Positions 7,566-20,100 of a DNA stretch of 64,000 nucleotides are shown here, in pieces; within the stretch, counting starts at the first letter, position 1; each line of letters opens with the position of its first letter. This DNA is from Pseudomonadota bacterium (GTDB lineage: Bacteria > Pseudomonadota > Gammaproteobacteria > Burkholderiales > Rhodocyclaceae): the NCBI GenBank assembly GCA_018241725.1, contig JAFEDI010000124.1:1-64000 (forward strand), in the 5' to 3' direction. Under the pieces are notes generated by a model. That model saw nothing but the letters and a program-made list of their open reading frames with translations. It ran no database searches and was not told the DNA's origin. Made by a program: the position numbers and the translations under genes.

Positions 7566-9077
7566 TCAGCCCGGAGGAAAGTGTTCTGACGCTATCCGCG
7601 GCAAGGCCGGGCGCTCTGCCAGCCCCTCTTCGGCAGCCGAGCGACTGCGCGGAAAAACCACCTGAGCGATGGTGCCTTTGCCAGACGGGTTGGGAATCAG
7701 GCTGACCTTGGCGCGGTGCAGTTCGGCAATTTCGCGCACGATGGGCAGACCGAGACCCGAGCCGCTCTCGGCACTGCCAAGTACACGGTAGAAGCGCTCG
7801 AAGACCCGCTCCCGGTCGGCCTCGGGCACACCGATGCCAGTATCCTCGACCTCGACGATGGCTCTCTCGGTGGCGATAGTGCGCACCGTGACGCAACCGC
7901 CATCCGGCGTGTACTTGATGGCATTGTCGATGAGGTTTTTCAGCAGTTCCCCAAGCAGCACAGGGTTGCCATCGATGACCAGAGGCTCATCGGTGGTTTC
8001 GAGGCCGAAATCGATGTTCTTCTGGCGTGCCCGCGGCACAAAGTCGCTGAGCATGTTGCGCAGCAGCGCCTCGAGATCCACCCGTTCGACGGCATAGATC
8101 TTCTCGTAGCTAGCCTCCGCACGAGCCAGGGACAGGAGCTGGTTGATCAGGTGGCTGGCGCGCTCCGCGCTCTGCGATATGTGCAGCAGGGAGCGGTGGA
8201 TCTGCTGAGGGTCGGTCTCCATCAGGGCCAGATCGGTCTGCATACGCAGGCCAGTCAACGGCGTGCGCATCTGGTGAGCCGCATCGGCAATGAAGCGCTG
8301 CTGGGCCTGCAGGTTCTCCTCGAGGCGCGCCATCATTTCGTTGAAGGCGACGATCAGCGGCCTCACCTCCTCCGGCACGCCGGACACCGAGATCGGCGAC
8401 AGATCGGACGGGCGGCGGCGGCGGATCAGGCGCTGCAACTGGTTGAGCGGCGCGATGCCGCGCGACAGACCTAGCCAGACGAGGATCACGGCAATCGGGA
8501 TGATCGCGAATTGAGGCAGCAACACTCCTGTCACCACCCGCGATGCGAGGGTGCTGCGCTTGTTGCGGGTTTCGGCGACCTGCAGCAGCACCAGCCGATT
8601 GGGCATGCTGTCGATGGGGCGCAGGAACTGGTAGGCGACGCGGACTTCCTCACCGGCGATGGTTTCATCCCGATACATCACCAGATCCGGCACGACGTTG
8701 TCCGGCGGACTGAGGTGGGGGATTTCCTTGTCACCCGCCAGCAGCTCACCCTTGAAGCCGATCACCTGGTAATAGACGGTGTCATCCTCGTCGGCCCGCA
8801 GGATCAGGCGCGCCGGTGCCGGAAAATTGACTCTGGCCTGGCCGTTCTCCAGCTTGACGAGCCGGGCAATGGCCCGCACGTTGACCGCCAGCGCCTGATC
8901 ATAGGGCTGGTTGGCAATGCTGTTGGCGACGTTGTGGGTGACGATAATGGAAATCGGCCACAGGAACAGCAGGGGCGCGAGCATCCAGTCGAGGATCTCA
9001 CCGAACAGAGAGTTGAAGGCCTTTCCGTCCGCGGAGGACGCTTCCTCCGCCACCTTGCGCCACTTAGGCGACCACAT
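7566..9077 (-). CDS. Sensor histidine kinase, TctE-like
   Basis: The 503-residue kinase has TM1 at about residues 27-50, a periplasmic sensor of the 2CSK_N type, TM2 at about 195-215 and a HAMP-like linker. The H-box is FIADAAHQMRTPLTG, the N-box LIDNAIKYTPDG, then EDTGIGV and GSGLGLPIV. The ATG at 9077 overlaps the response-regulator stop by 14 nt, showing translational coupling; a longer in-frame start (9164) would lie inside the regulator gene. TctE-type kinases sense tricarboxylates. Because the next gene downstream of the pair's promoter region is an acetate symporter operon on the same strand, a carboxylate signal is plausible but inferred. Confidence 0.9.
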   Translation of the reverse strand: MWSPKWRKVAEEASSADGKAFNSLFGEILDWMLAPLLFLWPISIIVTHNVANSIANQPYDQALAVNVRAIARLVKLENGQARVNFPAPARLILRADEDDTVYYQVIGFKGELLAGDKEIPHLSPPDNVVPDLVMYRDETIAGEEVRVAYQFLRPIDSMPNRLVLLQVAETRNKRSTLASRVVTGVLLPQFAIIPIAVILVWLGLSRGIAPLNQLQRLIRRRRPSDLSPISVSGVPEEVRPLIVAFNEMMARLEENLQAQQRFIADAAHQMRTPLTGLRMQTDLALMETDPQQIHRSLLHISQSAERASHLINQLLSLARAEASYEKIYAVERVDLEALLRNMLSDFVPRARQKNIDFGLETTDEPLVIDGNPVLLGELLKNLIDNAIKYTPDGGCVTVRTIATERAIVEVEDTGIGVPEADRERVFERFYRVLGSAESGSGLGLPIVREIAELHRAKVSLIPNPSGKGTIAQVVFPRSRSAAEEGLAERPALPRIASEHFPPG

Positions 9078-9738
9078 CCGGCTTTTCCAGGCAGTACCCC
9101 AGGCCACGCACGGTGACGATCTGCACACCACTCTGCTCGAGTTTCTTGCGCAGGCGATGCACATAAACTTCGATGGCGTTGTTCGATACTTCCTCGCCCC
9201 AGCCGCACAGGTGGTCGACCAGTTGCTCCTTGCTCACCAGGCGACCGGCACGCAACAGCAGCACCTCAAGCAAGCCGACCTCCCGTGCCGACAGCTCCAC
9301 CACCTGTCCGTCGATCTTGACGACCCGATCAGCCTGGTCATAGACAAGACGGGCGTATTCGATGCAACGGGCCTGGCCCGTGCCGCGACGGGTCAGCGCC
9401 CGCACCCGGGCCTCGAGCTCCGGCAAAGCGAAAGGCTTGGTCAGGTAATCGTCGGCCCCGGCATCCAGCCCCCGTACACGATCCTCGACACCATCCTGGG
9501 CAGTCAGGATCAACACTGGCAGCGCCGATTTGCGTGCACGCAGGCGGCGCAGAACCTCGATGCCCGACAGCTTGGGTAGCCCCAGGTCGAGAATCAGCAG
9601 ATCGAAGGCCTGGCCGAGCAGGGCCGTGTCCGCTTCAGCCCCATTGGCAACGTGGTCCACCGCGTAGCCGGCCTTTTTGAGCGCACGACACAGGCCATCG
9701 GCAATGATCAGGTCGTCTTCAGCCAACAGAATCCGCAT
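9064..9738 (-). CDS. OmpR-family response regulator, TctD-like
   Basis: This is a 224-residue two-domain regulator. The receiver has acidic pocket EDD (about residues 7-9), phospho-acceptor aspartate in LLILDLGLPKLSG and lysine in DYLTKPF. A winged-helix Trans_reg_C domain follows, ending ALTRR...VTVRGLGYCLEKP. The start ATG 9738 gives the canonical MRILLAEDD beginning. It is the first gene of the pair and is coupled to the kinase by a 14-nt overlap. It likely binds the promoters of the neighbouring carboxylate transport genes, but no operator was identified. Confidence 0.92.
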   Translation of the reverse strand: MRILLAEDDLIIADGLCRALKKAGYAVDHVANGAEADTALLGQAFDLLILDLGLPKLSGIEVLRRLRARKSALPVLILTAQDGVEDRVRGLDAGADDYLTKPFALPELEARVRALTRRGTGQARCIEYARLVYDQADRVVKIDGQVVELSAREVGLLEVLLLRAGRLVSKEQLVDHLCGWGEEVSNNAIEVYVHRLRKKLEQSGVQIVTVRGLGYCLEKPDVVA

Positions 9739-10142
9739 GGCACTCCCGATGAAACTGAGGTGTAAGTTTGAAGTAAGCAGGCCGTTGCATATTCGGCTCG
9801 CTGTTCTCCTTTTACTCGGTCTTGGGGGCACGGGCCCGGCTTTCGCCTGGACCACGCCTCGGGGGATCAGGCCGCCCGACGGCTCTGTCCCCCGCCGTCT
9901 TTTTCTCCCGCCTGGCCGCTTCCGGCCACCCCTGCCGCACCACGCCACCACTCTCAGCCGCCATTTCCGGCCGACGACAGCGCTGCCGCACGCCCAATAC
10001 GAATCCGTCCGAGTCTAGCACAGGGCTCCTCGCCCCATTCCGGCGCGCCCGTGCCAGCCATGCAAATTAAAACCCCGGCGACCTTGCGGCCCACCGGGGT
10101 TGGCAAACGACCGCCAGGCTTTCACCCGGCGGGGAACACAGC
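9739..10142. other. 404-nt intergenic region between regulator and actP
   Basis: This stretch separates two minus-strand genes. It contains the actP terminator (10064-10101) and must carry the promoter of the response regulator gene. I found no convincing coding sequence; open frames through it are GC-rich, arginine-rich and lack ribosome sites. Confidence 0.6.
10064..10101 (-). terminator. Intrinsic terminator of the acetate symporter operon
   Basis: On the minus strand an 8-bp stem (AACCCCGG at 10094-10101, CCGGGGTT at 10071-10078) with a 15-nt loop is followed by TTAATTT. It lies about 40 nt after the actP stop. Confidence 0.8.
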
Positions 10143-11888
10143 TTAGTGGCTGGACGCCGCCGAGGCACCGATACCGGTTTCGGAACGGATCAGCTGGGCA
10201 GCGAAGTCCTCACGCTCCTTCTGGGCATTCGGGCTACGGTCGAGCAGCGAGAAGATCCAGATACCAACGAAGCCGATGCTCATCGAGAACAGGGCCGGCG
10301 AGGTGTAGGGGAACGGAGCGGACCCCTTCGGGTGACCCAGCACAGCCACCCACACGGAGTCGGACAGCACGGTCATCACCACAGCGCTGATCAGGCCGAG
10401 GAATCCGCCAATCACCGCACCCTTGGTGGTGCAATCCTTCCACAGCACGCTCATGAAGAGCACCGGGAAGTTGGCGGAAGCTGCGATTGCGAAGGCCAGG
10501 GACACCATGAAGGCGATGTTCTGCTTCTCGAAAGCAATGCCAAGCACGACGGCGATGATGCCCAGAACCACGGTGGTGATACGGGACACGCGCAGTTCAG
10601 CGGCGGAATCCGCATTGCCGTTCTTGAACACGGTGGCGTACAGGTCATGGGACACGGCGGAAGCGCCGGACAGGGTCAGACCCGCAACCACGGCCAGGAT
10701 GGTGGCAAAGGCAACCGCGGAGATGAAGCCGAGGAAGATGTTGCCGCCAACCGCGTTGGCCAGGTGGATGGCCGCCATGTTGCCGCCGCCCTTCAGCGCG
10801 CCCTTGGCATCCAGGAACTCCGGATTGGTCAGCACGAAGGTGATCGCGCCGAAGCCGATGATGAAGGTCAGGATGTAGAAGTAGCCGATCCAGACGGTCG
10901 CCCAACCCACGGACTTACGGGCTTCCTTGGCATCCGGCACGGTGAAGAAGCGCATCAGGATGTGCGGCAGGCCGGCGGTACCGAACATCAGCGCCATGCC
11001 GAAAGAGATGGCGGAGATCGGATCCTTCACGAAGGTACCCGGCCCCATGATGGAGTCACCCTTCTTGGCGGCCGCCACGGCGATATCCACGCCCTTGGCA
11101 GCGGCTTCTTCGATCAGCTTGGCATCCTTGGCGGCCAGCGCAGTCTTGATCTCGACGGCCTTGGCGAACATCGCCTCGGGGCTGAAACCGAACTTGACCA
11201 GCACCATGAAGGCCATGAAGGAGGCGCCGGCGAGCAGCAGGCAGGCCTTGATGATCTGCACCCAGGTGGTGGCCGTCATGCCGCCGAACAGCACATAGAC
11301 CATCATCAGGGCACCAACCACGACCACCGCGATCCAGTACTCGAGACCGAACAGCAGCTTGATCAGCTGACCGGCACCGACCATCTGGGCGATGAGGTAG
11401 AAGGCCACGACGACCAGGGTGCCGGATGCCGCGAAGGCGCGGATCGGAGCCTGCTGGAAGCGGTAGCCAGCCACGTCGGCGAAGGTGAACTTGCCGAGGT
11501 TACGCAGGCGCTCGGCCATCAGGAAGGTGATCACCGGCCAGCCGACCAGGAAGCCGATCGCATAGATCAGGCCGTCGTAGCCGTTGGCCATCACCGCGGC
11601 GGAAATACCCAGGAAGGACGCGGCGGACATGTAGTCGCCGGCGATCGCCAGGCCGTTCTGGAAGCCGGTGATACCACCACCTGCAGTGTAGAAGTCAGCT
11701 GCCGACTTGGTCTTGGAGGCAGCCCACTTGGTGATGAACATCGTGAAGGCGACGAATACGCCGAACATGATGATCGCAGTCCAGTTGGTAGCCTGCTTTT
11801 CAGCCTGGCCCAGATCGGCACCGGCAGCCAGCGCTGCACCGGAGGCCGCGACGGCGAGAAGGCCGAGGAAAAGTTTGGAAACGCGCAT
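10143..11888 (-). CDS. actP: Cation/acetate symporter (SSS family)
   Basis: The 581-residue integral membrane protein has 13 or so hydrophobic segments. It belongs to the sodium:solute symporter family, with the ActP-like blocks [18 protein letters not shown] and [14 protein letters not shown] near the N-terminus. The N-terminus carries a signal-like segment, typical for ActP. The family takes up acetate and other short monocarboxylates with a cation. The ATG at 11888 overlaps the DUF485 stop (TGATG), so the two are coupled. A charged loop near residues 230-270 (Lys/Ala rich) is longer than in the E. coli protein as I recall it; some relatives carry the same insertion. Confidence 0.93.
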   Translation of the reverse strand: MRVSKLFLGLLAVAASGAALAAGADLGQAEKQATNWTAIIMFGVFVAFTMFITKWAASKTKSAADFYTAGGGITGFQNGLAIAGDYMSAASFLGISAAVMANGYDGLIYAIGFLVGWPVITFLMAERLRNLGKFTFADVAGYRFQQAPIRAFAASGTLVVVAFYLIAQMVGAGQLIKLLFGLEYWIAVVVVGALMMVYVLFGGMTATTWVQIIKACLLLAGASFMAFMVLVKFGFSPEAMFAKAVEIKTALAAKDAKLIEEAAAKGVDIAVAAAKKGDSIMGPGTFVKDPISAISFGMALMFGTAGLPHILMRFFTVPDAKEARKSVGWATVWIGYFYILTFIIGFGAITFVLTNPEFLDAKGALKGGGNMAAIHLANAVGGNIFLGFISAVAFATILAVVAGLTLSGASAVSHDLYATVFKNGNADSAAELRVSRITTVVLGIIAVVLGIAFEKQNIAFMVSLAFAIAASANFPVLFMSVLWKDCTTKGAVIGGFLGLISAVVMTVLSDSVWVAVLGHPKGSAPFPYTSPALFSMSIGFVGIWIFSLLDRSPNAQKEREDFAAQLIRSETGIGASAASSH

Positions 11889-12196
11889 CACTTGGTGGCC
11901 TCCTTGATAACCTGAGCCTTCAGATCGTCAAATTCGGTGTTGGCACGACGGATATAAATACCGGTAATGATGATGGTGAAAAAGATGACTCCCAGGCCAA
12001 TGGGAATCCCGAGCGAGGTCACACCTGCGCCAGTCTTCTGGGCCAGGAATTCCTTGTCGAAGGCCACCAGCATGATGTATCCGTAATACACGACCATCAT
12101 CATGGCCGTCATGACCCAGCCGTAGGCATTGCGTTTTGAGACCAGCTCCTGGTATTTGGGATTTGCCCGGATGCGGTCGCCGAGTTCGTCTCTCAT
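11888..12196 (-). CDS. DUF485 domain protein (YjcH-like)
   Basis: The 102-residue protein has two membrane segments (about residues 27-47 and 62-85) and the DUF485 pattern, including [16 protein letters not shown] and the central FDKEFLA. YjcH-type proteins are nearly always encoded directly upstream of actP, as here, and are thought to assist the transporter. The ribosome site GGAGAGGAG precedes the ATG. Stop and actP start overlap by one base. Confidence 0.92.
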   Translation of the reverse strand: MRDELGDRIRANPKYQELVSKRNAYGWVMTAMMMVVYYGYIMLVAFDKEFLAQKTGAGVTSLGIPIGLGVIFFTIIITGIYIRRANTEFDDLKAQVIKEATK

Positions 12197-12348
12197 TTTT
12201 TCTCCTCTCCAATTAACCTTTGTTGAGGAACCACAGGATTCCTCTCAGGGTGGTGTCAAGGTACCGGGCCTCCCTTACTGAGAACTTACGCATTCTATGG
12301 GCCGATAAAACTCCTTAATAAAAGATGGGGACACGGGCCCAGAAAACA

Positions 12349-12374
12349 GAAAACCCCGCCGAAGCGGGGTTTTC
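12349..12374 (-). terminator. Intrinsic terminator of groESL
   Basis: An 11-bp stem, GAAAACCCCGC and GCGGGGTTTTC, with a 4-nt loop CGAA lies about 26 nt past the groEL stop; the T-rich arm ends the stem on the minus strand. It separates groEL from the convergently placed upstream region of the DUF485 gene. Confidence 0.88.
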
Positions 12375-12399
12375 CGAGGCTTTGGAAGCCGGGCTGGAA

Positions 12400-14049
<1,650 letters not shown>

Positions 14050-14106
14050 TTAGTGTTTCTCCGGAATTCTTTATCTAGGGACTAGGGAAGACGCGGGTGG
14101 CGAGGC

Positions 14107-14397
14107 TCAGGCCTCGAGCACGCCCATGATGTCTTCTTCGCGCATGACCAGCAGTTCCTGGCCATCGACCTTGACGGTCTGGCCGGCGTACTTGCCGAAC
14201 AGGACACGGTCGCCGACCTTGACATCCATCTTGCGCACTTCGCCGCTCTCGAGGATCTTGCCGTTGCCGACAGCCAGGATCTCGCCCTGATCGGGCTTCT
14301 CGCCGGCGGAATCGGGGATCACGATGCCGCTGGAAGTGGTGCGCTCGGCTTCAACGCGCTTGACGATCACGCGATCATGCAAGGGACGGATATTCAT
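14107..14397 (-). CDS. groS: Co-chaperonin GroES (Hsp10)
   Basis: The 96-residue protein opens with [14 protein letters not shown] and has the mobile loop ([14 protein letters not shown]) that docks onto GroEL. The roof and C-terminal strands [12 protein letters not shown] and [11 protein letters not shown] follow. It is the first gene of groESL. AGGAGAT precedes the ATG at suitable distance. Confidence 0.99.
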   Translation of the reverse strand: MNIRPLHDRVIVKRVEAERTTSSGIVIPDSAGEKPDQGEILAVGNGKILESGEVRKMDVKVGDRVLFGKYAGQTVKVDGQELLVMREEDIMGVLEA

Positions 14398-14494
14398 CTA
14401 TAGATCTCCTACTCGTTTCAAACCGGGCAAAGCTGCCCGACGGAAAAATGCATTGGCCAATTCAGGTCTTGGCGAGGACCGGGGACGAGGCCTG

Positions 14495-14521
14495 TTAGCA
14501 CTCAGCCCCAACGAGTGCTAA
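14495..14521. promoter_or_regulatory. CIRCE operator (HrcA binding site)
   Basis: TTAGCACTC (14495-14503), a 9-nt spacer and GAGTGCTAA (14513-14521) form a perfect CIRCE inverted repeat. HrcA binds this DNA and represses groESL until heat or folding stress. It lies just downstream of the -10 box, sharing its last base, so bound HrcA would cover the transcription start. Confidence 0.98.
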
Positions 14522-14549
14522 TAATAGGGTCGCCCAGAACGCTTTTCAA
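14521..14549 (-). promoter_or_regulatory. Sigma-70 promoter of groESL
   Basis: On the minus strand TTGAAA (14544-14549) and TATTAT (14521-14526) are separated by 17 nt. The start site would fall inside the CIRCE element. The overlap is the usual arrangement for HrcA repression of a housekeeping promoter; I saw no obvious sigma-32 box in addition. Confidence 0.88.
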
Positions 14550-14654
14550 GTCTGCGTGCACAGCTTTTTCACTTCCTTCATATGCGGAGCACGGCCTTCG
14601 CCAGGAAACACATTGCAAGCTTTGCGCAAGAAAAAAGTAAGTTCATCGACAGAA

Positions 14655-14668
14655 AGTCTTTCTAGACT
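14655..14668. promoter_or_regulatory. Short inverted repeat upstream of the efflux operon
   Basis: AGTCT-TTCT-AGACT is a perfect 5-bp inverted repeat 29 nt before the TolC-family start. Its position suits an operator for the operon's own response regulator. This is position-based inference only. Confidence 0.3.
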
Positions 14669-14697
14669 GAGGTCACTGTCCCATCCCGAATTCCGGC

Positions 14698-15960
14698 ATG
14701 CGTTTCCGTTCCTGCTTTATCCTGGCCGCCCTTGCGTTGCCCCTCCCCTGCCTGGTGCAGGCCGCCGACATCCAGCCCCTGGGCCTTGCCGACGCTGACC
14801 GCCTGCTGCTGGAGGCCAATCCGGCCATCGTCCAGGCCCGCGCGTCACTCGCCGGCGCCCGTGCCGGCATCGACATCGCGGCGGCCCGACCGAACCCGCA
14901 ACTGACCGTCGGAGCCACCTCCGTCGACCCTGGCGCGAAAGGCAGCGGTGGCTACTGGAAACGCCCCACCGACAACGTCGTGCGCATCGACCAGGTGTTC
15001 GAGCGCGGCGACAAGCGCGCGCTGCGCCTGCGCGCCGCTGAAAACAACCTGACAGCCACCCAGGCTGACCTGGACAACACCATCCGTCTGGCCCGCATCG
15101 ACCTGGCCAATGCCTGGCTCGATCTGCGCGCGGCCCGCGAGATCCGCCGCATCGCCGACGAGAACGCGGCCCTCGCCCGCCGCGCCGCCGACGCCGCCGA
15201 CCTGCGGGGCAAGGCCGGCGACCTGGCCGGGGTGGACGTGGCCCGCTTCGCCGCCGATGCTGCCCGCGTCGCCAACGACGCCGTGCAGGCCGAGCTGGAC
15301 CTGTCCCGCGCCCGCGTTGCGCTGGCGCTGCTGCTCGGCAACCGGGTCCCCGCCGATCGCGTGGACACCACCGACGAGTGGCCCGGGGCCGAAGCCCTGC
15401 CGGCCCCGGGGGCGTCGAACGCAGGCGAGCGCTACGACGTCGTGGCCGCCCGTCAGCGCGTGGAACAGGCCAACGCCCTGCGCGATGTGGCCCGCGCCCA
15501 GCGCACTCGCGATGTGTCGATCGGCGTGCAGTACGAACACACGCCGGTCAATCCGAACAGTACGGTTCCCGAAAACGCCTACGGTCTCAGCGTGTCCATC
15601 CCGCTGTTCCTCGGCTACGACTACCGCGGCGACATCGCCAAGAGCGAAGCCGATTACATCGCCGCCGCACAGCAACTCGTCGCCACCCAGGCCGGCGTCA
15701 GCAGCGAGCAGACCCGCCTGCGCGCCGAACAGGCCGCCAGCGCAGCGCGCTTCACCCGCATTCGCGACGTCGTGCTGCCGGCCGCCGAACGCGCTGCACG
15801 CGGTGCGGACATCGCCATCCAGAAAGGCGGCATGAGCCTCACCGACTATCTCGACACCCAGCGCACCTTGCGCGCCACCCGCATCGAGGCCATCCAGGCC
15901 CGCGCCGACCTCGCCCGCGCCGCCATGCTGCTGCGCCTGGCCGGAGACACCCCGCAATGA
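14698..15960 (+). CDS. TolC-family outer-membrane efflux protein (CzcC-like)
   Basis: The 420-residue protein has a signal peptide (MRFRSCFILAALALPLPCL, cleaved near AQA/A) and two OEP repeats with long amphipathic alpha-hairpins rich in Ala, Arg and Glu. It forms the outer-membrane channel of a tripartite heavy-metal exporter. The two following genes encode the adaptor and the RND pump, in CzcCBA order. Its TGA overlaps the next ATG (ATGA), so translation is coupled. Confidence 0.92.
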   Translation: MRFRSCFILAALALPLPCLVQAADIQPLGLADADRLLLEANPAIVQARASLAGARAGIDIAAARPNPQLTVGATSVDPGAKGSGGYWKRPTDNVVRIDQVFERGDKRALRLRAAENNLTATQADLDNTIRLARIDLANAWLDLRAAREIRRIADENAALARRAADAADLRGKAGDLAGVDVARFAADAARVANDAVQAELDLSRARVALALLLGNRVPADRVDTTDEWPGAEALPAPGASNAGERYDVVAARQRVEQANALRDVARAQRTRDVSIGVQYEHTPVNPNSTVPENAYGLSVSIPLFLGYDYRGDIAKSEADYIAAAQQLVATQAGVSSEQTRLRAEQAASAARFTRIRDVVLPAAERAARGADIAIQKGGMSLTDYLDTQRTLRATRIEAIQARADLARAAMLLRLAGDTPQ

Positions 15961-17114
15961 AAACCCGACTGATCGTCATCGCCCTGGCCGTGGCTGCCGC
16001 TGCCGGCGGCGCCTATGTGTATTTCCACAACGGCACCGAAGAAGCCACCTCCGAACCGGTGATCATGAAACCGTCGGCCGAACCCGGCGTACTGCGCTTC
16101 CCGACCGCCGCCCCGCAGTTGGCCCAGATCAAGGTCGAACGGGCCGAAGTGGCGCCGGTACCGCTGGACGAACCCCTGGCCGCCCGCGTCGCCTACGACG
16201 AGAACGCCACTGCCCGCCTGTTCGCACCGATCGCCGGCCGTGTCCTGGAGATCCACGCCAACATCGGCGACCAGGTCAAGGCCGGTCAGGTGCTGGCCGT
16301 TCTTGACGCACCCGAGCTGGGCACCGCCGCCACCGATCTGGCCAAGGCCCAGGCCGACGCCCACCAGAAGAAAGCTGCCTTCGAACGCAGCAAGAGTCTT
16401 TTCGATGCCGAAGTCGTTCCCAAGCGCGATCTCGAGGCCGCCCAATCCGACTGGCATCAGGCCCAGGCCGAGGTCGAACGGGCCCGCCTGCGCCTCGCCA
16501 ACCTGACGCCGGGCAGCGGCGCCACCCAGGGCGGCGAGCGCTATGTGTTGCGCGCACCGATTGCCGGCATCGTCGCCACCCGCCGCATCAACCCGGCGAT
16601 GGAAGTCCGCCCCGACGCCGACGAGCCGCTGTTCGTGATCACGGACATGAGCCGCCTGTCAGTCCTCGTCGATGTTCCGGAGCGTGACCTGCCGCTGGTC
16701 ACCGTCGGCAAGTCCGCCCAGGTCGAAGTATCCGCCTACCCGCACCGCAGCTTCGAAGGCAAGGTCGTGCGCGTCGCGCCGACCCTCGACCCACAGACCC
16801 GCCGCGTGCAGGCGCGTGTCGCCGTCGACAACAAGGAAGGGCTGCTGAAGCCCGAGATGTACGCCAAGGTCGGCATCCTCGCCGACAATCAGGGCGAACT
16901 GCCGAAGATTCCGACCGGCTCGCTGCTGGTGGAAGGCGTCAAGAACTACGTCTTCGTCGAACGGGAGCCCGGCGTCTTCGAGAAGCGGGAAGTGACGCTG
17001 GCGGTGCAGACCCGCAGCTACGCCTATGTCTGGCAGGGCATCAAGGCCGGCGAGAAGGTGGTCGGCGTCGGCGCCCTGCTCCTCAACGCCGAACTGGCCA
17101 GCAGCTCCCGCTAA
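15957..17114 (+). CDS. RND efflux periplasmic adaptor (CzcB-like)
   Basis: The 385-residue membrane fusion protein has an N-terminal anchor (LIVIALAVAAAAGGAYVYF). A biotinyl-lipoyl half (APIAGRVLEIHANIGDQVKAG) is followed by an alpha-hairpin, the second lipoyl half (LRAPIAGIVATRRI) and the beta-barrel and membrane-proximal domains. It bridges pump and outer-membrane channel in the periplasm. No His-rich metal-binding N-terminal extension is present, unlike some CzcB proteins. The start ATG overlaps the upstream stop; a much longer open frame upstream is not used. Confidence 0.92.
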   Translation: MKTRLIVIALAVAAAAGGAYVYFHNGTEEATSEPVIMKPSAEPGVLRFPTAAPQLAQIKVERAEVAPVPLDEPLAARVAYDENATARLFAPIAGRVLEIHANIGDQVKAGQVLAVLDAPELGTAATDLAKAQADAHQKKAAFERSKSLFDAEVVPKRDLEAAQSDWHQAQAEVERARLRLANLTPGSGATQGGERYVLRAPIAGIVATRRINPAMEVRPDADEPLFVITDMSRLSVLVDVPERDLPLVTVGKSAQVEVSAYPHRSFEGKVVRVAPTLDPQTRRVQARVAVDNKEGLLKPEMYAKVGILADNQGELPKIPTGSLLVEGVKNYVFVEREPGVFEKREVTLAVQTRSYAYVWQGIKAGEKVVGVGALLLNAELASSSR

Positions 17115-17126
17115 GGACGCCCCGGC

Positions 17127-20100
17127 ATGTTCGACTCCATCATCACCGCAGTCTTGCGCCAGCGCGCCTTCGTCATCATCGCCGCGCTGGCCCTGCTCAT
17201 CTACGGCCTGTATTCCTTCAGCCAGATCTCCATCGAAGCCTTTCCGGACGTACAGGACGTGCAGGTCCAGGTCGTCACCCAGGCCATCGGCCAGGCGCCG
17301 GAAGAGGTCGAGCGCACCGTCACGCTGCCGATCGAACGCGAGATGAGCGGTGTGCCGGGCATGACCCAGCTGCGCTCGGTGTCGATCACCGGCCTGTCGG
17401 TGGTCACCCTCACCTTCAACGAGAAGACCGCCGACTACTTCGCCCGCCAGCAGGTGCTGGAGCGCCTGCAGACCGTCAATCTGCCGCCGGGCGTGCAGCC
17501 GACGCTGGCCCCGCTGACCACCGCCGTCGGCGAGATCTACCGCTATGTGCTGGACTCGCCGCCGGGCGCCTCCCAGGAAGAAGTCCGCGCCATCCAGGAC
17601 TGGACCATCCGCCCGGCCCTGCGCATCGTGCCGGGCATCGCCGACGTGGTAAGTTTCGGCGGCTCGATCCGCGAGGTGCAGGTACGCATCGAACCCGACC
17701 TGCTGCGCAAGTACGGCGTCAGCCTCGACGACGTCAGCAAGGCCCTGACGGGCGCCAGCGGCAACGGCAGCGGCGGCCTGTTGCGCCGCGGCGACGAGGC
17801 CCTGGTGGTGCGTTCGCTAGGCCTCTTCAGCAACCTCGACGACGTCCGCGATGTGGTCGTGGTGGCCCGCGACGGCAAACCGGTGCGCATCAGCGACGTT
17901 GCCGAAGTGGTCGCCGGCGCACGTCCGCGCTCGGGTATCGTCGCCTTCAACGACCACGACGACGTCATCGAGGGCATCGTACAGATGACCAAGGGCGGCA
18001 ACGCCACCAAGGTCGTCGAAGCTCTCCGCGCCAAGGTGGACGAGGTTAATGCGCGCCTGCCGGAAGGCTACAAGATCCGCCCGATCTACCAGCGCACCGA
18101 GCTGATCGGCCACACCGTCTCCACCGTCGGCGAGAACCTGCTGGTCGGCGCGGTACTGGTCACCGCGATCCTGCTGATCTTCCTGCGCAACCTGCGGGCG
18201 GCGATCATCGTCGCCGCGGTGATTCCGCTGTCCCTGCTGTTCGCCTTCATCCTGATGCACGCGCTGGGCGTGTCGGCAAACCTGATCTCCCTCGGTGCGG
18301 TGGACTTCGGCGTCATCATCGACAGCGCGGTGGTGATGGTGGAAGCCCTGATGGTGCGCCTGGCCTTCGATGCCCGTACCGAGCACCACGGCATCACCTC
18401 GCCGGTCGGGCGGCGCATCCACGCCCTCAAGCAGACCTGCATCGAGCTGGGCTCGCCGATTCTCTTCTCGAAGGCCATCATCATCGTCGCTTTCCTGCCG
18501 ATCTTCACCTTCCAGCGGGTCGAGGGGCGCATCTTCACGCCGGTGGCGCTGACCCTGTCCTTCGCGCTGCTCGGCGGCCTGATCCTGACCCTGACGCTGG
18601 TGCCGACGCTGCTGTCCTTCGCCCTCAACAAGGACATGGCCGAGAAGGAGAGTGCCTGGCTGCACCAACTGCAACACCGCTACCGCGATCTGCTGGTCAA
18701 GCTGCAGTCACACCGGGCGGTAACCATCGGTCTGTCCGCCGTCTCGCTGGTCGTCGCGCTAGCACTCGCGCCGCTGCTCGGCTCGGAGTTCCTGCCCAAG
18801 CTCGACGAAGGCAACATCTGGCTGACCGTTACCCTGCCCCAGTCGTCCTCGCTGACAAACACCAAGGAGATCGAGCGCAAGGTACGCGGCATCCTGCTGA
18901 GCTACCCGGAAGTGAAGACGGTGATCACCCAGGTCGGCCGCCCCGACGACGGTACCGACCCCAAGGGTCCCAATAATCTGGAAATCCTCGCCGACCTCAA
19001 GCCCCACGGCGAATGGCGCTTTGCCAGCAAGGACGCAATGATCGACAGCATGGCCGCCAAGCTGGCGACCATTCCCGGCCTGCCGTCCAACTTCTCCCAG
19101 GTCATCGAGGACAACGTGGAGGAATCCCTGTCCGGCGCCAAGGGCGAACTGGCGGTCAAGGTCTTCGGCCCCAACCTGCAGGTGCTGGAAGCCAAGGGCC
19201 AGGAAATCGCCACCGTCCTCAACCACATCCAGGGCTCCGCCGACGTGGCGGCCCTGCCGGTCGGCGGCCAGAGCGAGGTGGACATCCGCCTGCAGCGCGA
19301 AGCCCTGGCCCGCTATGGCATCCTGGTGAACGACGTGAATGCGATGATCCAGACCGCCCTCGGCGGCACCGCGGTCAACGTGTACTACGACGGCGAACGG
19401 CGCTACGACGTAACGCTGCGCTTCGGCCCGCAATACCGCGATCAGGTGGACGACATCGCCCACCTGCCGGTGGCCCTGCCCGACGGCAAGGGCAGCATCC
19501 CCCTCGGCGACCTGGCCGACATCGAGCTGCGCCAGGGCGCCTCGCGCATCCAGCGCGAAGCCGGCAGCCGCAACGTGATCGTCAAGGCCAACCTGCGCGG
19601 CCGCGACCAGGGCAGCTTCGTCGCCGAAGCCCAGCAGAAAGTCGCCGCCGAGGTTTCCCTGCCAGCCGGCTACTCCGTCACCTGGGGTGGCCAGTTCGAG
19701 AACCAGCAGCGCGCCATGGCGCGCCTGAAAGTCATTGTGCCGATCACCCTCGGAGCGATCTTCTCGCTGCTGTTCTGGGCCTTCAAGGACATCCGCCCGG
19801 CCCTGCTGGTGCTGGCGATGGTGCCCTTCACGCTGATCGGCGGCTTCGCCGGGCTGGGCATCGCCGGCCTGCACCTGTCCGTGTCGGCGGCGGTAGGCTT
19901 CATCGCGGTGGCCGGCATCTCGGTGCAGAACGGCGTGATCATGGTCGAGCAGGTCATCGAGATCGCCCGCCGTGGTGCCACCCGTACCGAAGCCATCCTC
20001 GATGGCGCCATGCTGCGCCTGCGCCCGATCGTGATGACCGCGCTGATGGCCGGCCTCGGCCTTCTGCCGGCAGCCCTGTCCCACGGCATCGGCTCGGAAA

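Noticed and set aside
9677-10070. Open frames between the response regulator and actP
   Set aside because: They cross the actP terminator and have no ribosome site or recognisable protein text.
10146-11915. A 589-codon open frame antisense to the acetate symporter
   Set aside because: Same kind of GC-driven shadow, rich in His, Gly, Glu and Asp with no domain text.
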